A stretch of 64,000 nucleotides of DNA from Prostheceraeus crozeri (taxonomy: Eukaryota > Platyhelminthes > Polycladida > Euryleptidae), in the NCBI GenBank assembly GCA_907163375.1, contig CAJQUW010014352.1, forward strand, positions 186,001 through 250,000, in the 5' to 3' direction. Position numbers and translations under genes: made by a program. Below, in pieces: positions 1 to 11,700 of the stretch. The notes beneath the pieces are model-generated. The model saw only the letters and a list, made by a program, of their open reading frames with translations, was not told the origin of the DNA and ran no database searches. How positions within the stretch are numbered: the first letter of the stretch is position 1; each line of letters starts with the position of its first letter.

Positions 1-10
1 TTAAGTAGTC

Positions 11-138
11 TTTTGTAGATGAAGAACAAGGGCAGTTTTTGAAGTTTTATTGCACGACATGTTTCGGCCAGCTCTCTTTCAGGTGCAACGCTAAACTGAC
101 AGGCATTGTACAAAATCTACACTTTATGGAACTGAAAT
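11..138 (+). repeat. Left inverted terminal repeat of the Penelope-like element
   Basis: Reverse complement of 3441-3577 with a few substitutions and small indels. The shared core includes GAGAGCTGGCCGAAACATGT as read at the right end. It abuts the 10-bp duplication at 1-10. Confidence 0.85.
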
Positions 139-403
139 ACGTATGAAAATTGGTTTCTTTTCTTTTTATACGTATTCCTCTCATAGGTGACAAGGCTGCT
201 TCATTTTTTAAGCGATCTGTTCGTCAGAGTTTTTTCATTTTAACGCAGCTAAGCCAGTGGTTACTTTTCGAACTGTAAAGATTCCTGTTGCATCTCCCAA
301 AGATAAGCTTCCGGTAATGGCCCAACATAATGTGATATATTCCTTTGCGTGTACTTGCGGTTGCAAGTATATTGGTCGTACTGAAAGACGTCTAGGTGAT
401 CAC

Positions 404-2823
404 CAGGGACAGTGATTTTCCGCGGCGCGAAGAGTTCCGCGAATCTTTATATTTTCATTCAGTTGCAACAGAATTACAAAATATTCTTCAAAGAAGTGAA
501 TTTTAACGTCTATTGTGATGCAGTGATAATAAAAGTAAGCAGAGACAAGCAAACTTGGCGTTGCCATTTGACGTCATCATTGATTCAACTGACGATGGGA
601 ATTCTCAGAAATAGTGACTGATCAATTTCTAAGAATTCGCACCGTCAAGTTTTTAGTCTTAATTCGTATCTGTAGCGCTCAGTCGGTCTTTTACGTTCAG
701 CGGTGTCATATCTGTTAATATCTTCGCCACAATGTCTAAAACTTCTACGAAATTGACTGCAAAAGATCGTGTCCACGAATTTGGTTCAAATCGCTTTCAT
801 AGTGACGACGGTGTTCTGTTTTGCACTGCTTGTAATAAAGCAGTTGATTATAAACGCCGACACTATCACCGACCATCTCGCTAGTGGCAAGCACAAAGAG
901 ATGGGAAAACGACGACAGCCGGATGCGCGGGACGACGATCATCCTACGAAAAAACAATGCACAGTGACCGGAATGTTCCATCGACAATCAACTGCTGAGC
1001 TACAGCGTGCTTCTGTGACACACGATTTCGTGGAAATGTTAGTCAGAGCAAACATTCCTCTTGAGAAAGCTGACCATCCCGCCATGATCAACTTTCTATC
1101 AACACACGTACGAGGAGGAGGCGCTATACCCCTAGCGTCGACTTTGCGATCGACACATTTTCCTTTACTAATTCAGGAGCACGAGAAAACTCTTCATGAT
1201 CGCATAAACTGTGACTCTTTTGTCTGAATTATTGCAGATGAGACGACTGATGTAAACAACCGCCCAGTGTTTAATATTCTCGTGCAATTGCTGCTTCCCC
1301 TTGATCAAATTGAAAATGAACTAATTCATCTTCCGCCGCCTCTCCTTGTCAAAACAGTTTACCTTGACAAAGTGAATCACGCTACTGTGTCACAGGCACT
1401 TATTCAGTGTTGTTCCGATTTCCAAGTGGACTTCAAAAAGGTTCTTCTGTTTGTAAGCGACAGTGCGTCATATATGGTAAAGTCATGGAAGGAAATGTTG
1501 TCGCTCTTGTGGATAAACTGCCATCATATACATTGTTTCGCACACGTCCTTGCCCTTTCTGGTAACAAACTTCGAACATCTTTAACAAACCTTGACCGCT
1601 GTGTTGCTCTCCTGAAAAACATTCTTGTGAAAGCACCTGTACGTCGCAATCGATTTTTGAACCATTTACGAGATTGCAACATTGACTCACATACTGTTCC
1701 TCCGTCTCCTGTAATAACTCGCTGGAACACGTGGTTCAACGCTGTGTCTTACCATGCGCCTCTCCACCAGCATTATCTGGAATTTGTGCGCAGAGAACGC
1801 GAAGAAGAGCGGCTTTATCTGAACTTGAAGATCTTCTTAATTTTCCAGATATGTGCTTCCACTTCAAGTTTGTTGCCGAAAATTGTGCCCGCTTTGTAGC
1901 CACACTGGATTCTTGGCAGTCCCGTAAGCAGCAAGTGCATGAAGTGTACAACTCCTTGCAGGACTTCATCAGTTGGCTGACTCATCTTGCCTCAACAACA
2001 GACAACATCGCATGTGCTTTTGCTGTGCGTGCAGCTGCTGAAAAGCTGCAAGAGTATACGCTCGAGAGCAAGCAACCAGCGATCCTATTTTTGCGATCCA
2101 TCCGAAGTTTGGACCCTACGCAGTTACCTGCGTTGAATCTCAGCTGTTACGCTGACCTGAAATACTGCCTTCATTTACCTGACAATGGCGATGAAGAGTG
2201 GCCAATTTACATCGGCTTGGCCAATGAAGTTAAACAAACAGAGTTTAACATTTTCGCATTTTGGAAAGCTGTAAAGAAGCGGGTTCCTAGCCTGGCTTCA
2301 TATGCTGCTCTGCTCTTGCAATTGCCGGTCAACAGTGGAGATGTCGAACGCTCGTTCAGTGCATATAACATGCTCTATACTCCTCAGCGACGAAGAACGA
2401 CGCAAGCAAACGCCGAAGGTTTGCTCAAAATTTTTTTCAATCAGTGATCTGTGTTCAAATTCGATATACAATTATATGTGTTCAGACTTTTTATTTTGTC
2501 ATGTGATGATATTTTTAAATATTTGTACATGCATATGTTTTTTATACTTCAACTTTTGGCAAACTGTGTTCAATTCTTGGAAATGAATTTCATGCAATAC
2601 AGGTATATAAGATTCAACATCTAGTCTCATATTTCCTCAATAAAAATCTTTTTCTACGGTAGATAAAAACACTTCTCAAGACTATTAAATTATACTTTCA
2701 CTTCAGAGATCGCTTTATAAACATAAGAAAATATAACATTTTGATACCGCGGAAAACCGCGGAAAATTGCACTTTTCAACCACGGAAAATCCATTTTTTT
2801 ACCGCGGAAAATCACTGTCCCTG
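404..2823 (+). mobile_element. hAT DNA transposon nested in the Penelope-like element
   Basis: A 2,420-bp element with terminal inverted repeats of at least 20 bp, starting CAGGGACAGTGATTTTCCGC and ending in its reverse complement. CAGGG ends are typical of hAT. It is flanked by a perfect 8-bp duplication GTGATCAC at 396-403 and 2824-2831, the hAT duplication length. It carries a broken transposase on the + strand. The insertion postdates the Penelope-like copy. Near the right end, 2746-2815 repeats short CCGCGGAAAA modules that could be subterminal binding sites. Confidence 0.95.
732..2447 (+). pseudogene. hAT transposase, about three disruptions
   Basis: The ATG at 732 begins a BED-type zinc finger: FCTACNKAVDYKRRH is read in one frame and TITDHLASGKHKEMGKRRQ in the next, so a frameshift lies near 855. 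An in-frame TGA at 1225-1227 precedes IIADETTDVNNRPVFNIL, which holds the first catalytic Asp region. A second frameshift lies near 1800. The C-terminus NSGDVERSFSAYNMLYTPQR is the hAT dimerisation domain, ending at 2445. Domain order and size match a normal hAT transposase. The element is probably immobile unless complemented by a related copy. Confidence 0.88.
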
Positions 2824-3440
2824 GTGATCACATACGTGAACACGTTCCTAAATGGCTATCACATGAAAGTCGCTGTCCTCCACGATCTACTCGTATTCCA
2901 AGCAGTGTGATCACCAGACATGTACAGATTTGTGATTATTCACAGGGAGATGCTCAGCAAGGCTTCAAAATTTTGTTTTCATGTAAGTGGCGCTACCTTT
3001 TACGTATTTTGGAAGCTTTGTCCATAAAGCGATTTTGTCCAGACTTGTGTATTCAAAAAGAACATATCATTGATTTGCTTTTGCCTTGGTAAATAACGTT
3101 TGTATGATTTTAGCTATTTATATAACTTTGTGAATTTTCCTTTCTTATTTTTAATCGTCATTTTTCACTGTTTATTTATTCATTCTTTTCACTTCACGTT
3201 TAGCTTTATTATCCATAACTTTATCTTATGTTGACTTTCATTTACATTTTAATTTGTATTCAAACTGTCCACTTTCAGTATTATAATGTGCTTGTTGCGA
3301 TCTTAGTTTTCTTCATTTCATCTGAGTGTCAGTGATTGACTTCAATAAGTCTGTCATCGTCACGCGACCTTTATTGTGTCTATATTGATTTTCTGATTGT
3401 ATTTGCTTGTTCTGTGGTTCAGTGTAGTATGCCTTTTGTG

Positions 3441-3577
3441 ATTTCAATTCCATAAAGTGTACATGTAGATTTTGTACAATGCCTGTCAGTCCAGCGTTGC
3501 ACCTGAAAGAGAGCTGGCCGAAACATGTCGTGCAATAAAACTTTAAAAACTGTAGCCTTATTCTTCATCTACAAAAA
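3441..3577 (-). repeat. Right inverted terminal repeat of the Penelope-like element
   Basis: Inverted partner of 11-138. A further 27 bp (3578-3604) separates it from the right target duplication at 3605-3614. Confidence 0.85.
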
Positions 3578-3614
3578 TTGCAAGGGATCAAACTTTTTCC
3601 GCAATTAAGTAGTC

Positions 3615-5466
3615 CACGAAGAATTTTCCTCAACGTCGCTGTTAGACCAGTGACGTAGGCCGTCATAGATGCATAATTATGATTCTTCATAAATTCTCTA
3701 AAAATAAAACAAATTCGAATAAGTCAAAGTCACGCAAGTCACCTTCCCAATAGAATTTTTCCGAAATCCTTTGGATTTCATCTGTATAGAACTAAACAAT
3801 GAAAATTTGTGAATTTCATGAAAATTTGAGAACCTTTGCCACTCACTTTTTCCGAAATTTGACGATTTGATGTGGAATGACCATCAACACAGCCTGGATA
3901 CATTTTTATAGGCAATCCGATTGAGATATGGATGGACTGTGAAACCTTTGGCTGTGCAGTTTCACTCTGCATATCGTTGGCTACTATTTGGAAGCTCAAA
4001 TATTCTCTCGCCAAGCATAAATATGAATGTGTCAACTCTAGATTTTGAAATTTGCATCAGTTTGCCCCATACTCAAAAACTATCGTCCAATGACCTCGCA
4101 GAAAATTCAGCGGCAGAGTTTGGAGATAGCAAATTCGATCAAAAAGTTGCGTTTGTAACTGCGACTTGAACGATTGCCGCTTTTGCGATGCTGTACTTAC
4201 CTACATCGGTGGCTTTATTGTCAGAGAAGTCATTGTACGTATGTCAAGCTACAATTGTAGATCTGCTCTCGTTGACAATGATTCTGTCAAACCGATTGAT
4301 CTTTTAAGTTTGAAAAATTGAAGTGGTCTCTTCTTCCTTAGTAAATGTGTCGTTGACATTATAAAGAATTCAGAGAGACTAATCAGACGATTTGCAAATT
4401 TTTTCCAATCTGACAAGAATTTGTAAGTGAAGTTGAGATAACGCATATTTGAAAAAATGATGACCTTGTGTAATATTTTCCCTACACCTATTTTCACCAA
4501 CATGATGTTGATTTGAACACCGATGGAGAGCGCCATTCGCATCGATTGATTGAAAAGAATTATGTCGATCTACATGAGAAAAATCGGCAAAGATTTGTCT
4601 CTACAATTGAGTCAAAAAGGCAAGCGAAAATTGATGACTAGACAATTGTACAAAACGTGTGATTGTGCTCATACTTTCCAAATACATGTACAGCTGCATT
4701 ATAGTTAATTTTCCTTCTTGACTTGACCAAAATGTATCCTGGAGAAAATTCAGCTAATTTGAATTTATTAAAGAATTCTCTCACTTTGGGGGGGTAGATT
4801 AAGTTTTTATCAATAATGATGGTTAATTTTTGATCTATGATGCAACTGCCTAATCGAAATCCGTTGTTCATAATACAAAAATCAATTTCAGAAATACAAG
4901 TATGAACCTATTAAATAAAGCGGTGATCATTATTGAGTCACTTTAGTCGTTAGTTAACGCAAAGATGCAATAATTATCAAAAGCATAATACAACTCCATA
5001 TGCAGTTAAGTGTCACGATGAAGTTTTAATCTGCGAACGCCCCATGGATCAGATGTCCCTCCCATCTCGCGGTCGCCCACTCATCGATCTTATCAGCTGA
5101 TGAGAAACGGTCAACAGCGCATCATAAAACGACTCTGTAAAGCACCCGTAAACGTCTGCGTCTGGCAGTCCTCCCTATTCTGCTTTGTCTGTGACTTTAA
5201 GAAAGTCAGCCACTGGTCATTTGATGAATTGATGTGGAATGATTAATAATAATTTGTCGATTCTCACATCATTAGGCATCTAAGAATGCGTGCGAATTGC
5301 TTGTTCAGCATTTCGTGATAGACATCGTAAAGCCACTCCCAGTGCATAATTTCGGGGCCTACATTTAATTTTGCGTTTGGAAGGCTCCTTGCTGTGACTT
5401 CCTACTGTAGAAGATGTCTAATCTAGAAGCATGAATACATCATGTATTTTTCTATTCGAATTTCAG
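3615..5466. other. Upstream region of the kinase gene, no gene recognised
   Basis: About 1.85 kb of AT-rich sequence. Open frames here are short and resemble nothing I recognise on either strand. The kinase exon at 5467 begins in phase 1, so an earlier exon may lie here or farther upstream; I could not place it. Confidence 0.5.
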
Positions 5467-5726
5467 AAGACATTAAACCTATGGAATGGGAGAAAGTCAA
5501 GACATTGGGAAAAGGAGGATTTGGAGAAGTCAGTTTATGCAAGGATAGGAAGACCGGATTGCTATATGCGATGAAAGAACTACGTGATACCAAAGAGACC
5601 AGGATCAAGTCATTCAAACATGAGATTTATCTATTTTCTTTCCTGAAACACAAGCACATTGTTTCATACATTGGAGCACAAGAAGACGGCGACTCAATTA
5701 AAATATTCTTGCAATATATGCCTGGG
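5467..5726 (+). CDS. Kinase exon a (glycine loop to hinge)
   Basis: The acceptor is a pyrimidine-rich tract ending TTTCAG at 5466. The donor is GGG|GTGAGC after 5726, phase 0. It encodes EWEKVKTLGKGGFGEV through LQYMPG. A plausible in-exon start is the ATG at 5481. Confidence 0.85.
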
Positions 5727-8700
5727 GTGAGCGAAATATTCTCACAATATTCACATTGTGTTGTTCTGTGAAATTGGCCATTCATCCCTTTTCATTTGAA
5801 AATGCACCTGAATTATTTAGCATGTCTCTTTTATATGGAAATTTTTGTCATTAAATCATGCCGCTTTATTAAGATTGATTGCAAGTAATCTGATTACTTC
5901 CGCAGGGCTCATTGATGGCCGCCATAAAGAAGAAAGAACGTTTTACAGAACAAATCTCCTCAAGTTACACCCGGCAAATCCTTGAAGGTGTAAAATACCT
6001 GCACAGCAAACACATAATCCATCGAGACCTTCATTCTGGAAACATCTTGTTGGATGGAGAAGGATTCATTAAACTGACTGACTTCGGATTGTCGTGTCAA
6101 CCATCGGCTGAAACTGAGTTTGTTCAGTCAGTTCATGGCTACTATGGAATTCCCAACTTTATACCTCCGGAAGTGTACGATAGAAAGGGATACAGAATGT
6201 CATCTGACATTTGGAGTGTGACGTGCTGCGTCATCCATATGGCCACAGGTGAGAGGACCACTTGTTGTGACTAGAGTATCAGGAATCATCCTACTTTAAT
6301 TGCATTGGATGCGCTTGCGTGTGTCTGTCTCTGTAATGGAAGCGTCTCCCCTTGAAGATTCACCCTTAACGCTAGAAAGACCGTTGGGTCAATTGACTCA
6401 CCATGCGTGACTCCTCTCTTCCTAATTTATGTTTTCTATCTAATTCCGCTACTTCCTCCTGACTTTTTCTATACTTCTAAGATGCACAAAACTATGAACA
6501 AGAGAACTTGCTTGCTTATTTGTTTTTCTCAAAAATATCGCTTTCTACATCAAAGACGGTTGGGTCAATTGACCCCGCTAATATTTGTCATCAAATATTA
6601 TGCCATAATACTATTCCATTGATGTGAAATAATGTGAAATGTGACTACTACCCATGTAATTATTTATTAATGAAGTGTTCATATTTTCTGGTAATGTGCT
6701 ATACATAATTGCTAAAATGGCTGATCAACAAAGGCTTGTAGCGTGGCTAATAGATATTCTACTTGATAATCACTATTTTCTTGTCATTCTGATTTCGCAT
6801 CGTTTTCCAAGCCTACGAAGGAACACATTGCAGACGCTGTTAGTTGTTTGATCCTCTACTCCACACCAGTGACGTAGCGTGCTTCAAACCGTTTCCGGGG
6901 CTAAAGTCAGTCTTGGCATCGGTGTATCTTATAGCATGCAGTACATATGAAAAGTACCCGGTAGGTTCTAATCTAGAAGGCACTTTGATAAAAATAATAA
7001 AGAATTCAAATAATGAAGAAACACGGGCGCAGCCAGAAAATCAGTTTGGGGGGTCAAGGTTCTGATGAACTGCAATTCTTAAAAATGGTATTTAATTACA
7101 TTACACAGTACCTACTTCCTACGATTTTAATTGACATTTATGGAATATACATTTTAACACTTTGTATAACAACTACATGTAAGCGTATTAGAACCTAAAG
7201 CTTATCTGAAATACCTCTAAGATAATAAACAATTTTCATTTCATGATTTAGCTTCTCATTTACATGTTACATCCAAAATTATTAGATGAATGTTTCTATA
7301 CCCTGGTTTGTACATGAACAAATAATCAAAAAGCCCAATCTTGTTCAAGGAATTGTATGATGTTAACTCAAAATGAGATGCCTCTTTCGATAAGCATCAA
7401 GTCAACCAATATACATGTGCAAAGAACTCGCTCTCAATATTTCAATGTATTTTTTGCGATAGAAATTCGATTATAGCTCTTCCATATTTTTACAAAATAG
7501 TTTTTTATTATTTTCCAGTTGGCCTCTGTTACAAGTAGAACTGAATAACTCAGGAACATTACAAAAACTGTGCACCTACACGTTTATGGGGGTAAATTAT
7601 ATTATAAAACATTCAGTTCTTTGTAACGTTTTGAGACTGTAAACTTTACTAAACTCAAACACAGTTGATTAACTATTGTCTTTGGGTAAATATAAATATT
7701 AGCCTATATACACTGTAACCGACAAGCGCACAGCCAAAAAAACACCCGAACTATTCAAGTGATGATTTGAAATATTGATAATACGTGTGCAGAATCTATG
7801 CACTGCTTCAGACAAAGTTCTGCCGAATCATGTCATTTGACTTGTTCCATATGTTTCTTCGATGATAAATCTGGATGTAATTACATTAACAAAGATGAGG
7901 AAAGTCGCACCTCTTAATCTAAGTCCGTTTGCAGTACTTCAAATAAAAATGTTGATGTGCAACGAGAATTGTTAAGAATATATTTTAAAATTCAGATTTG
8001 AAATTTACATATGCTTTTCAACACTGCTTAAACGTTGGGGGAGGGCATGGCGCTGGTGACCCCCCTTGGCTACGCCCCTGTGAAGAAATGAACGTATGCG
8101 TGTAAACAATTAACTACGTGTTTGTCAGACACGCCGTGATTAGTCAGTCACTCGTAAAGAATTCCCTGTCTTCACCGGGGTTGAATCACAGAGATGGATT
8201 GCTTCTCCGTAGGTTGCATGCAGTGGCCGCGACGAGCTGTTCTGGCGTGTGCGAACTGCACATTGATAGATTGGCTGAGTTGTCGATGACATCAACGAGC
8301 CATTACTGATCATGTGTGGCTCGTGTAAAATTTTGGCCAATCAGTGCAATCTCACCGACACTACAGAGACTGCCCCTAAGAGAGATAAAACCATCGACAG
8401 TTATACATGCATCCGTTGGAAGGATGAATAAAGACTAATAGGATGTAGCGTTTGGTCACTGATGCACGTTGTACATGATTAAAATATGTTGCGGCACTGC
8501 CCGACGGACGCTACGCCACTGCTCCACACACAATTGAAATGCATTGACTGCTATTGGCTGGTACTATTGCTGTCTGATACCACATACCTTGCAGATAAGC
8601 TAGTTCCAGTTTCCCCAGCGTCCAATTCAAATGTCTCGCATCGAGCTCCATGATAGAATTCTGATCGTTGAGTTGTACTACGAAAATGGGCGAAGTTTTG

Positions 8701-11700
8701 CTGCTGCCTTAAGATGATTCTCGACGATTAAAGGGTTGAAAACAAAATCTGAGGCCCCATCGTTATCCACTGTGTGTGTATTACTCGAGAGGTTTCAGAC
8801 AACTGGCAGTGTCGCCGATCTGCCAAAATCAGGGAGACCTCGTGTGAGTGACGAGCACATCGAACATGTTGCAGAACTTGTGGCTACCTCGTCCGGCAGA
8901 ACGAGCATTGCCAAAGTCAGCAAAAACGTTGGCATTAGTCAAGCAAGTGCCCGAAAGATATTGAAATGCCACCTGTTGATGCATCCATACCGAATTCATT
9001 TTGTGCAGCAGTTGACTTCTTTGGACTGTACAAAGAGATTGAACTTTTGCTCATCAATGCTACAGCAGTTTTCTGAAAATGACCAATTTCTTAACAACAT
9101 CTTATGGACTGATGAAGCTCATTTTCATCTCTCCGGGGCAGTTAACTCGTGGAACACACGAATATGGTCAACCAACAATCCATATGAAATCCAAGAACAG
9201 CCACTTCATTCTCCGAAATTAACTGTTCGGACTGGATTTACCCTCAACGTCTTGCTTCCTCCATTCTTCTTTGAAGCTGATGACGGCAGAACAGTAACTG
9301 TGAACTCCGCACGATACCAGCAAGTGATCACCGATCATGTGAAACCTAATTTGACTCAGAGAAGAATGTTGAAAAAGACATGGATGCAACAGGATGGTGC
9401 ACCACCTCACACATCAAACGCTAGTAAGCTGACTCTGAGATCAATCTTTCAGGAGAGAGTCATCTCCAAGGGATTTCCCACGGAATGGCCTCCAAGAAGC
9501 CCTGACAGGATGGTGCACCACCTCACACATCAAACGCTAGTAAGCTGACTCTGAGATCAATCAGCGAAGAGGTGGCCCATAATTCTTTGTTCATCGCTTG
9601 CGTATGTAAGGTTATTATGGAAGCTCAGAAAGCAGTAAATTTCATTTTCAGTGACGATGGCATCTCGATCAAGTCGTCACACGGCTACTGCAGTGTCTCA
9701 ACAACTGATAGCACAATTGAATAGGATGAATAACGCGGTTGATACCTGATTTCTAATCCTGAATCTGTCCTCTTGACTGAGGTGTACACCAACAGTGATA
9801 TTTCAGTCACAGCTGATATCTATTTTACCTTCAGCTCTTTGGCCAAAAGTCTTCTTCAAAGAAAGATAAACCTTTAGTGAAGAATTCGTCTGAACAGAGA
9901 AAGTTGCGCAATGTCTGGGTTGAAAGCAGTTACCTAATCATTCATCGGCATTTGTCAAATCTGAAAATGAAATGCTTCTTGCTTCAAAGCAACAAAAACT
10001 GACTGAAACGATCAAAAATGTAAGCCTTCAATGATCACAAGATACAACAGCACAAAGGAAATGCTCAGATTGTATTCAACCAAGTGCGTATCAGGGAGAT
10101 GGCCGCTTGCTGTCTTTTACAATTTCTTAGACATCCCGACTTGGATATATTGTGTCTGAATCCTGGAGTCCATGCGAAAGGCATCAACATGCAAAGTGCC
10201 ACAATACACGGAGGTTTTCTGCAACTCATGTGAATAACCCTAGTGATCCGCACGCCTCAAAACACTTCATAGCAAATGGTGTTAAGTTGCCACAGGCGGA
10301 GGAGGCTTGGCGTTGTTGGCTTGATGATGAAGTGGATTTGAATGCAGACGAAGACGATCGATGTCCCACCAACCAAAATACAGCGTTTAGAGACGGTGGA
10401 GCAGTAGGAGTGGTCTGATCTCGAGGTGATTGAAGAAATCAATAATGATTTTTACTGACAGGTTTGTGGAGCCGCATTGGCTGGCAACACGTTTCCCTAA
10501 CTACAGAGATATCACCGTACATAAATCGAGTATTCCATTCTCTCATTTACAATCATGACAAGCCTGCCATCAGACGCAGTTGTCCTCATACCGCAACAAT
10601 CGGCGCTGGTGGAAGAGGCGAAGATGAAGAAGAAGAAGAGTGGAAAGCGGGTTTCGCTAAGATGTACAACACCACCGCGACTTTATAGCCAACTTATGTC
10701 ACCACGTGCAAAACTATCTAGCCGCCTATCAATCTATGATCTAGCCGTCGGGTTGGACATGTATGCTGCGGAGAGGAAGGCAATTGAGCCGGGTGATAAT
10801 GGTCTCGTCTCGTTGGACATTTCAATTATATTACCACCCGACTGTTATGGATGTATCGCACCTCGCTCCGGTTGATCTCTGATTCACAAGCTAATCGTTG
10901 GCGTCGATGTGATTGACCGCGACTACACTGGGCATGCTGGTGTTTAACTGTGGCAAGGAGGCGCAGTCTGATTTGTGAGCGCTACGAATATGTAATTGTA
11001 GCAACGACGGATTTGATAACTTTGTCAGATAAGTGTGATACTGAGGAAGCTGATGATGCTGTAGTAATGGGCCATGCGAAGCGTGGCAATATGGGCATTG
11101 GCCAACTGGTGTTTGAATAAAGAAGCTGCTTTTATTTCATATTTTAAGTTTTTGATTTAAGCAAAGTTTCTGGGAGTTAGCTTTGTGTCATGTTAAAATG
11201 AGCTTCTATCGATATCTGCCCAGCAATACAGCGTCGGAAATCTATCCAAACAATTGCGTCTCCTTCTACATTACACCACTGAAGCTGCCTTATCATCTAC
11301 TATCTGATGAATGGGAGGTGGCGGTGACGAATATAATCTACCAAAGCTGCATCTATACCTTCACAGCAGACGATTATACCACTGTGGATGAGTTACGGAC
11401 TCGTTCAGAAAGTCTGCTTCAAAGACCAAATCAAACTTGGACAAAGCTGAATATGAAGCAGATCCTTGAGGACAAGGAAGTTGAGGATGATGCTGACGCA
11501 TTTTATTAGAAACTCATTGCTAAGTTAAACATTATCATACATGGGTTTGAGGTGATAATGATTTCGTAATATCGTTCGAACTGTCGAAGTAGATTCTATA
11601 ATCGTGTAAAAAACATCGTGTTGGTTCCCTCTGCGTCCGTGTCTGGTTCTGGTGGTAGATTGTGTCTCATCAATTACCAAGTCATCAGAGTGTCGGTTGC

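Larger units (their letters stand above)
172..3092 (+). pseudogene. Penelope RT tail plus GIY-YIG endonuclease, broken
   Basis: Translation at 172-270 gives PLIGDKAASFFKRSVRQSF, the conserved piece that follows the reverse transcriptase in Penelope-like proteins. A frame change leads to the GIY-YIG core at about 329-395, with VIYSFACTCGCKYIGRT, in which IYS and YIG are the motif pair. After the hAT insertion the same frame resumes with GDHIREHVPKWL at 2824. It ends near 3092 with a tail containing ILEAL.IK....LC.Q, typical of the endonuclease C-terminus. The fingers and palm of the reverse transcriptase are absent. The product would be inactive. Confidence 0.78.
11..3604 (+). mobile_element. 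Penelope-like element, 5'-truncated, with inverted ends
   Basis: A retroelement remnant bounded by a 10-bp direct repeat TTAAGTAGTC at 1-10 and 3605-3614, read as its target-site duplication; it could extend left of the window. The ends are long inverted repeats (11-138 and 3441-3577), an arrangement known for Penelope-like elements, which often carry partial inverted terminal copies. Between them, the + strand encodes the end of a Penelope-type reverse transcriptase and a GIY-YIG endonuclease. The 5' coding part is missing and the frame is damaged. A hAT transposon (404-2823) sits inside the endonuclease. The family assignment rests on the GIY-YIG signature and on the terminal arrangement. 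Confidence 0.82.

Noticed and set aside
5041-5100. Short ATG frame (MDQMSLPSRGRPLIDL) as an upstream kinase exon
   Set aside because: Ends at a stop without a convincing donor in phase 1; cannot be linked to 5467.
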